From Ensifer adhaerens (lineage in GTDB: Bacteria > Pseudomonadota > Alphaproteobacteria > Rhizobiales > Rhizobiaceae), in the NCBI RefSeq assembly GCF_020035535.1, contig NZ_CP083350.1, forward strand, positions 558,001 through 622,000: a stretch of 64,000 nt of DNA, in the 5' to 3' direction. Position numbers and translations under genes: made by a program. Below, in pieces: positions 62,129-64,000 of the stretch. The notes below the pieces were generated by a model. It saw only the letters and a list, made by a program, of their open reading frames with translations, did not search any database and was not told where the DNA came from. The first letter of the stretch is position 1. Every line of letters starts with the position of its first letter.

Positions 62129-62545
62129 TCACGCCGGCCCCAGCATAATAAAGGTCTCGCTCTTCGCGACACCGTCGGTCGCGCGTACCGTGGAGATGAG
62201 CTCGTTCAATTCCGACATGGTCGAGACCTCAATCTCCGCGATCATGTCCCAAACACCGTTGGTGTTGGAAACGGAAGTAACGCCCGGTACCCGCTTTACC
62301 GCAGCGATCGCGTGCTTCGGTGACCCGCTCATCTCGATCAAGATAAACGCCCTGATCAAGTCCTTGCTGATTTCGTTCTTCAAGCGGACCGTGAAGCCCT
62401 TGATGTCGCCATCCGCAATCAGCCGATCCAGCCTTTTTTGAGCCGTTGCTCGCGCCACCCCCAGAATCTGTGCGAGCTGCGGAACGGACGCCCGACCGTT
62501 GATACGCAGCTCCGCAATCAGGCGCCTGTCGAGATCGTCCATCAT
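62129..62545 (-). CDS. Lrp/AsnC-family transcriptional regulator
   Basis: The 138-aa protein has an N-terminal HTH (LDRRLIAELRINGRASVPQLAQILGVARATAQKRLDRLIADGDIKGF) and a C-terminal RAM/ACT-like domain (AFILIEMSGSPKHAIAAVKRVPGVTSVSNTNGVWDMIAEIEV). It probably senses an amino acid. AGGAAACG precedes the ATG. Divergent from the binding-protein gene at 62793, which it likely regulates. Confidence 0.9.
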   Translation of the reverse strand: MMDDLDRRLIAELRINGRASVPQLAQILGVARATAQKRLDRLIADGDIKGFTVRLKNEISKDLIRAFILIEMSGSPKHAIAAVKRVPGVTSVSNTNGVWDMIAEIEVSTMSELNELISTVRATDGVAKSETFIMLGPA

Positions 62546-62551
62546 CGTTTC

Positions 62552-62595
62552 CTATTTCGTCATATCAATTACTATTTCGTCAGATATGAGAAAAT
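62552..62595. promoter_or_regulatory. Repeats and dyad in Lrp/binding-protein divergent region
   Basis: CTATTTCGTCA occurs at 62552-62562 and 62572-62582, exactly 20 bases apart, and the second copy forms an imperfect dyad ATTTCGTCAG...ATGAGAAAAT. AT-rich repeated sites with about two helical turns spacing suit Lrp-type binding. Confidence 0.5.
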
Positions 62596-62792
62596 TCAAG
62601 CACTTTACGTTCTTTTTTGTTCATCGCGATCGTACTACGACTTTCACCCATCGATACACAGCCGGCGGGAACAATAGCGGGATCACTCAATCACCCGGCC
62701 TGACTGTCAGTCGATCATCCAGGGAATTTGGAAAATCGCCTCGTAGACAACGCGTCGATCCGCGCTGACGGATCGCATCGGGAGATGAATAT

Positions 62793-63566
62793 ATGAAACT
62801 GAACAAAGCCCTTTCCGCAGCCCTCATCGCGGCCGCGTTCCTCATTCCACTCTCATCAGCCCAGGCCGATGATCTGCAAGAGATCGAGAAGGCAGGAAAG
62901 CTCTCCGTCGCCCTCTCCGGCGTGTTCCCTCCGTTCAGTTTCGTGGATGAAAACAACAAGGTCGTCGGCTTCGACGTGGACGTCGCCTCGGAAATCGCCC
63001 GTCGCCTGAAGGTCGAGCCGACTATCATCACGACCGCATGGGACGGCATCATCGCCGGCCTGGTCACCGGCCGCTACGATACGATCATCGGCTCCATGAG
63101 CATCACTGACGAGCGAAAGAAGGCCGTCGACTTCGTCGGACCATACTACCGCTCGGGCTTGGCGTTCTTCGTGCGCAAGGGAGCCGGCGTGACGAACGTC
63201 GCCGAGCTCAAAGGCAAAACGGTCGGCGTCACGCTCGGGGAGACCGCCGAAAAATGGGTGCGTGAGCAGAACGCCTACGAAGTCCGCACCTACAAGGGTC
63301 TGCCTGAGATGCTCCTGGACGTCGCTGCGGGCCGCGTGGATGCGATCGTGGCCGACGACGTTCCGGTCTTCGTGGCGATTGCCAAGAGCAACGCCCCCGT
63401 CGAGCAGGTCAAGAACGACGAGCTGCCGCGCTACGACGCCGGCATCGCCATTCGCAAAAGCAATCCGGAGCTCGCAGCGGCAATGCAGAAGGCTCTCGAC
63501 GACATGATGGCCGACGGTACCTACGAAACGATCGCCAAAAAGTGGATCGGTCAGGACATCCGCTAG
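62793..63566 (+). CDS. ABC substrate-binding protein, family 3 (amino acid)
   Basis: The 257-aa protein has a Sec signal (ALSAALIAAAFLIPLSSAQA) and the classical family-3 motifs: KLSVALSGVFPPFSFVDENNKVVGFDVDVASEIARRL, WDGIIAGLVTGRYDTIIGSMSITDERKKAVDFVGPYY. It binds a polar amino acid or related compound in the periplasm. Its permease begins at 63755. Confidence 0.9.
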   Translation: MKLNKALSAALIAAAFLIPLSSAQADDLQEIEKAGKLSVALSGVFPPFSFVDENNKVVGFDVDVASEIARRLKVEPTIITTAWDGIIAGLVTGRYDTIIGSMSITDERKKAVDFVGPYYRSGLAFFVRKGAGVTNVAELKGKTVGVTLGETAEKWVREQNAYEVRTYKGLPEMLLDVAAGRVDAIVADDVPVFVAIAKSNAPVEQVKNDELPRYDAGIAIRKSNPELAAAMQKALDDMMADGTYETIAKKWIGQDIR

Positions 63567-63573
63567 CTCAATC

Positions 63574-63601
63574 GGCCGGGATGTCAAACAACATCCCGGC
63601 C
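63574..63601 (+). other. Intercistronic stem-loop after family-3 binding protein gene
   Basis: A perfect 11-bp inverted repeat GGCCGGGATGT / ACATCCCGGCC with a 6-base loop begins 7 bases after the stop and precedes the permease gene. No U-tract follows. Confidence 0.7.
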
Positions 63602-63754
63602 CTCCCCGACGGTTAGGCGCACGTCCGGCTGCGGCCTCGACATCGCCATTCCTCGAATTTCGCAGCTCCAGGGCCCGCCACGCGAAGGCGCATGTGTCAT
63701 GCGGCCTGAACGGCGGCGCAGCATCGCCCGCGAGCCAGGTCCGGAGGACCCGGA

Positions 63755-64000
63755 ATGGATTTTCAATTGATCGGGCGAATAGCGCCCTTCGTCGCAGAAG
63801 CATCGTTGGTGGCGATCGGCCTGACCGTCTGCTCGCTGGCGATTGGGCTCCTGGTCGCGGCTGTCGTTGCCACCGGGCGCTTTTCGAAGATCGGGCCCAT
63901 CCGGTGGCTTGCGACCTTCTACGTCAGCGTCATGCGGGGCACGCCCCTGATCGTGCAGCTGTTCATCGTCTTTTTCGGGGGGCCGCAGTTCGGGCTGGAG
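63755..64000 (+). CDS. Polar amino-acid ABC permease, N-terminal part
   Basis: The first 82 residues are visible and the frame runs off the window. The hydrophobic ASLVAIGLTVCSLAIGLLVAAVVA helix and the conserved YVSVMRGTPLIVQLFIVFFGGPQFGLE mark the HisM/GlnP-type permeases. CGGAGG lies upstream of the ATG. It partners with the binding protein at 62793. Confidence 0.85.
   Translation, partial: MDFQLIGRIAPFVAEASLVAIGLTVCSLAIGLLVAAVVATGRFSKIGPIRWLATFYVSVMRGTPLIVQLFIVFFGGPQFGLE

Overview
The window looks like part of a rhizobial (Rhizobiaceae, Sinorhizobium/Ensifer- or Rhizobium-like) accessory replicon such as a chromid or megaplasmid. This is inference from the GC-rich alphaproteobacterial coding style, the density of ABC importers (seven solute-binding protein genes in 64 kb), the many FCD-type GntR regulators and the catabolic enzymes that go with them. 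I saw no rRNA, tRNA, CRISPR array, insertion sequence, phage gene or replication origin.

Layout. (1) 1-5220, plus strand: the 3' end of an N,N-dimethylformamidase-like large subunit, a nitrate/sulfonate/taurine-type ABC importer and a HisD-family dehydrogenase with altered metal-site positions, probably one uptake-and-catabolism unit for an unidentified small molecule. (2) 5310-13141: a divergent XRE-type regulator, then a dipeptide-type ABC importer whose two ATPases are fused, ending with a C69-family hydrolase that has Ser where the family has its N-terminal Cys. (3) 13302-34792: a large pectin/hexuronate locus. It holds a togMNAB-like importer with cytoplasmic GH28 and GH105 enzymes, an AraC regulator, KdgD, KduD, KduI, an alpha-ketoglutaric semialdehyde dehydrogenase, an FCD GntR regulator, KdgF, a second (family-5) importer split over two convergent operons, an SGNH esterase and an enolase-superfamily dehydratase. 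A repeated operator-like motif (YTGTATGAYRAC and variants) precedes kdgD, the kduI/aldehyde dehydrogenase divergent promoter, kdgF, the second importer and the enolase gene, tying these units into one probable regulon.

(4) 35378-37838: a membrane fatty-acid desaturase and an RlpA-like lipoprotein. (5) 38135-44051: a ribose-type ABC importer with its permease and ATPase on one strand and its binding protein on the other, two extended-SDR epimerase-like enzymes and a GntR regulator. (6) 44180-50961: smaller genes, including a Tat-exported dienelactone-hydrolase homologue without its nucleophile, a PtsN-like EIIA, NsrR with flavohemoglobin Hmp and two well-formed NsrR sites between them, a LysE exporter, a VOC protein and a GFA-family protein.

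(7) 51019-61281: a hydroxyproline-type catabolic cluster (two SDRs, a Ser/Cys proline-racemase-family enzyme, aldehyde dehydrogenase, FAD amino-acid oxidase, DapA-like deaminase, polar amino-acid ABC importer, divergent GntR regulator), followed by a pyrroline-5-carboxylate-reductase-like gene at 61284-62051. (8) 62129-64000: an Lrp/AsnC regulator divergent from a family-3 binding protein and the start of its permease. A cross-cutting feature is that every one of the seven binding-protein genes is followed directly by a strong stem-loop. I found no plainly new defence or mobile system. The best leads are unusual enzyme variants and the regulatory layout of the pectin locus.
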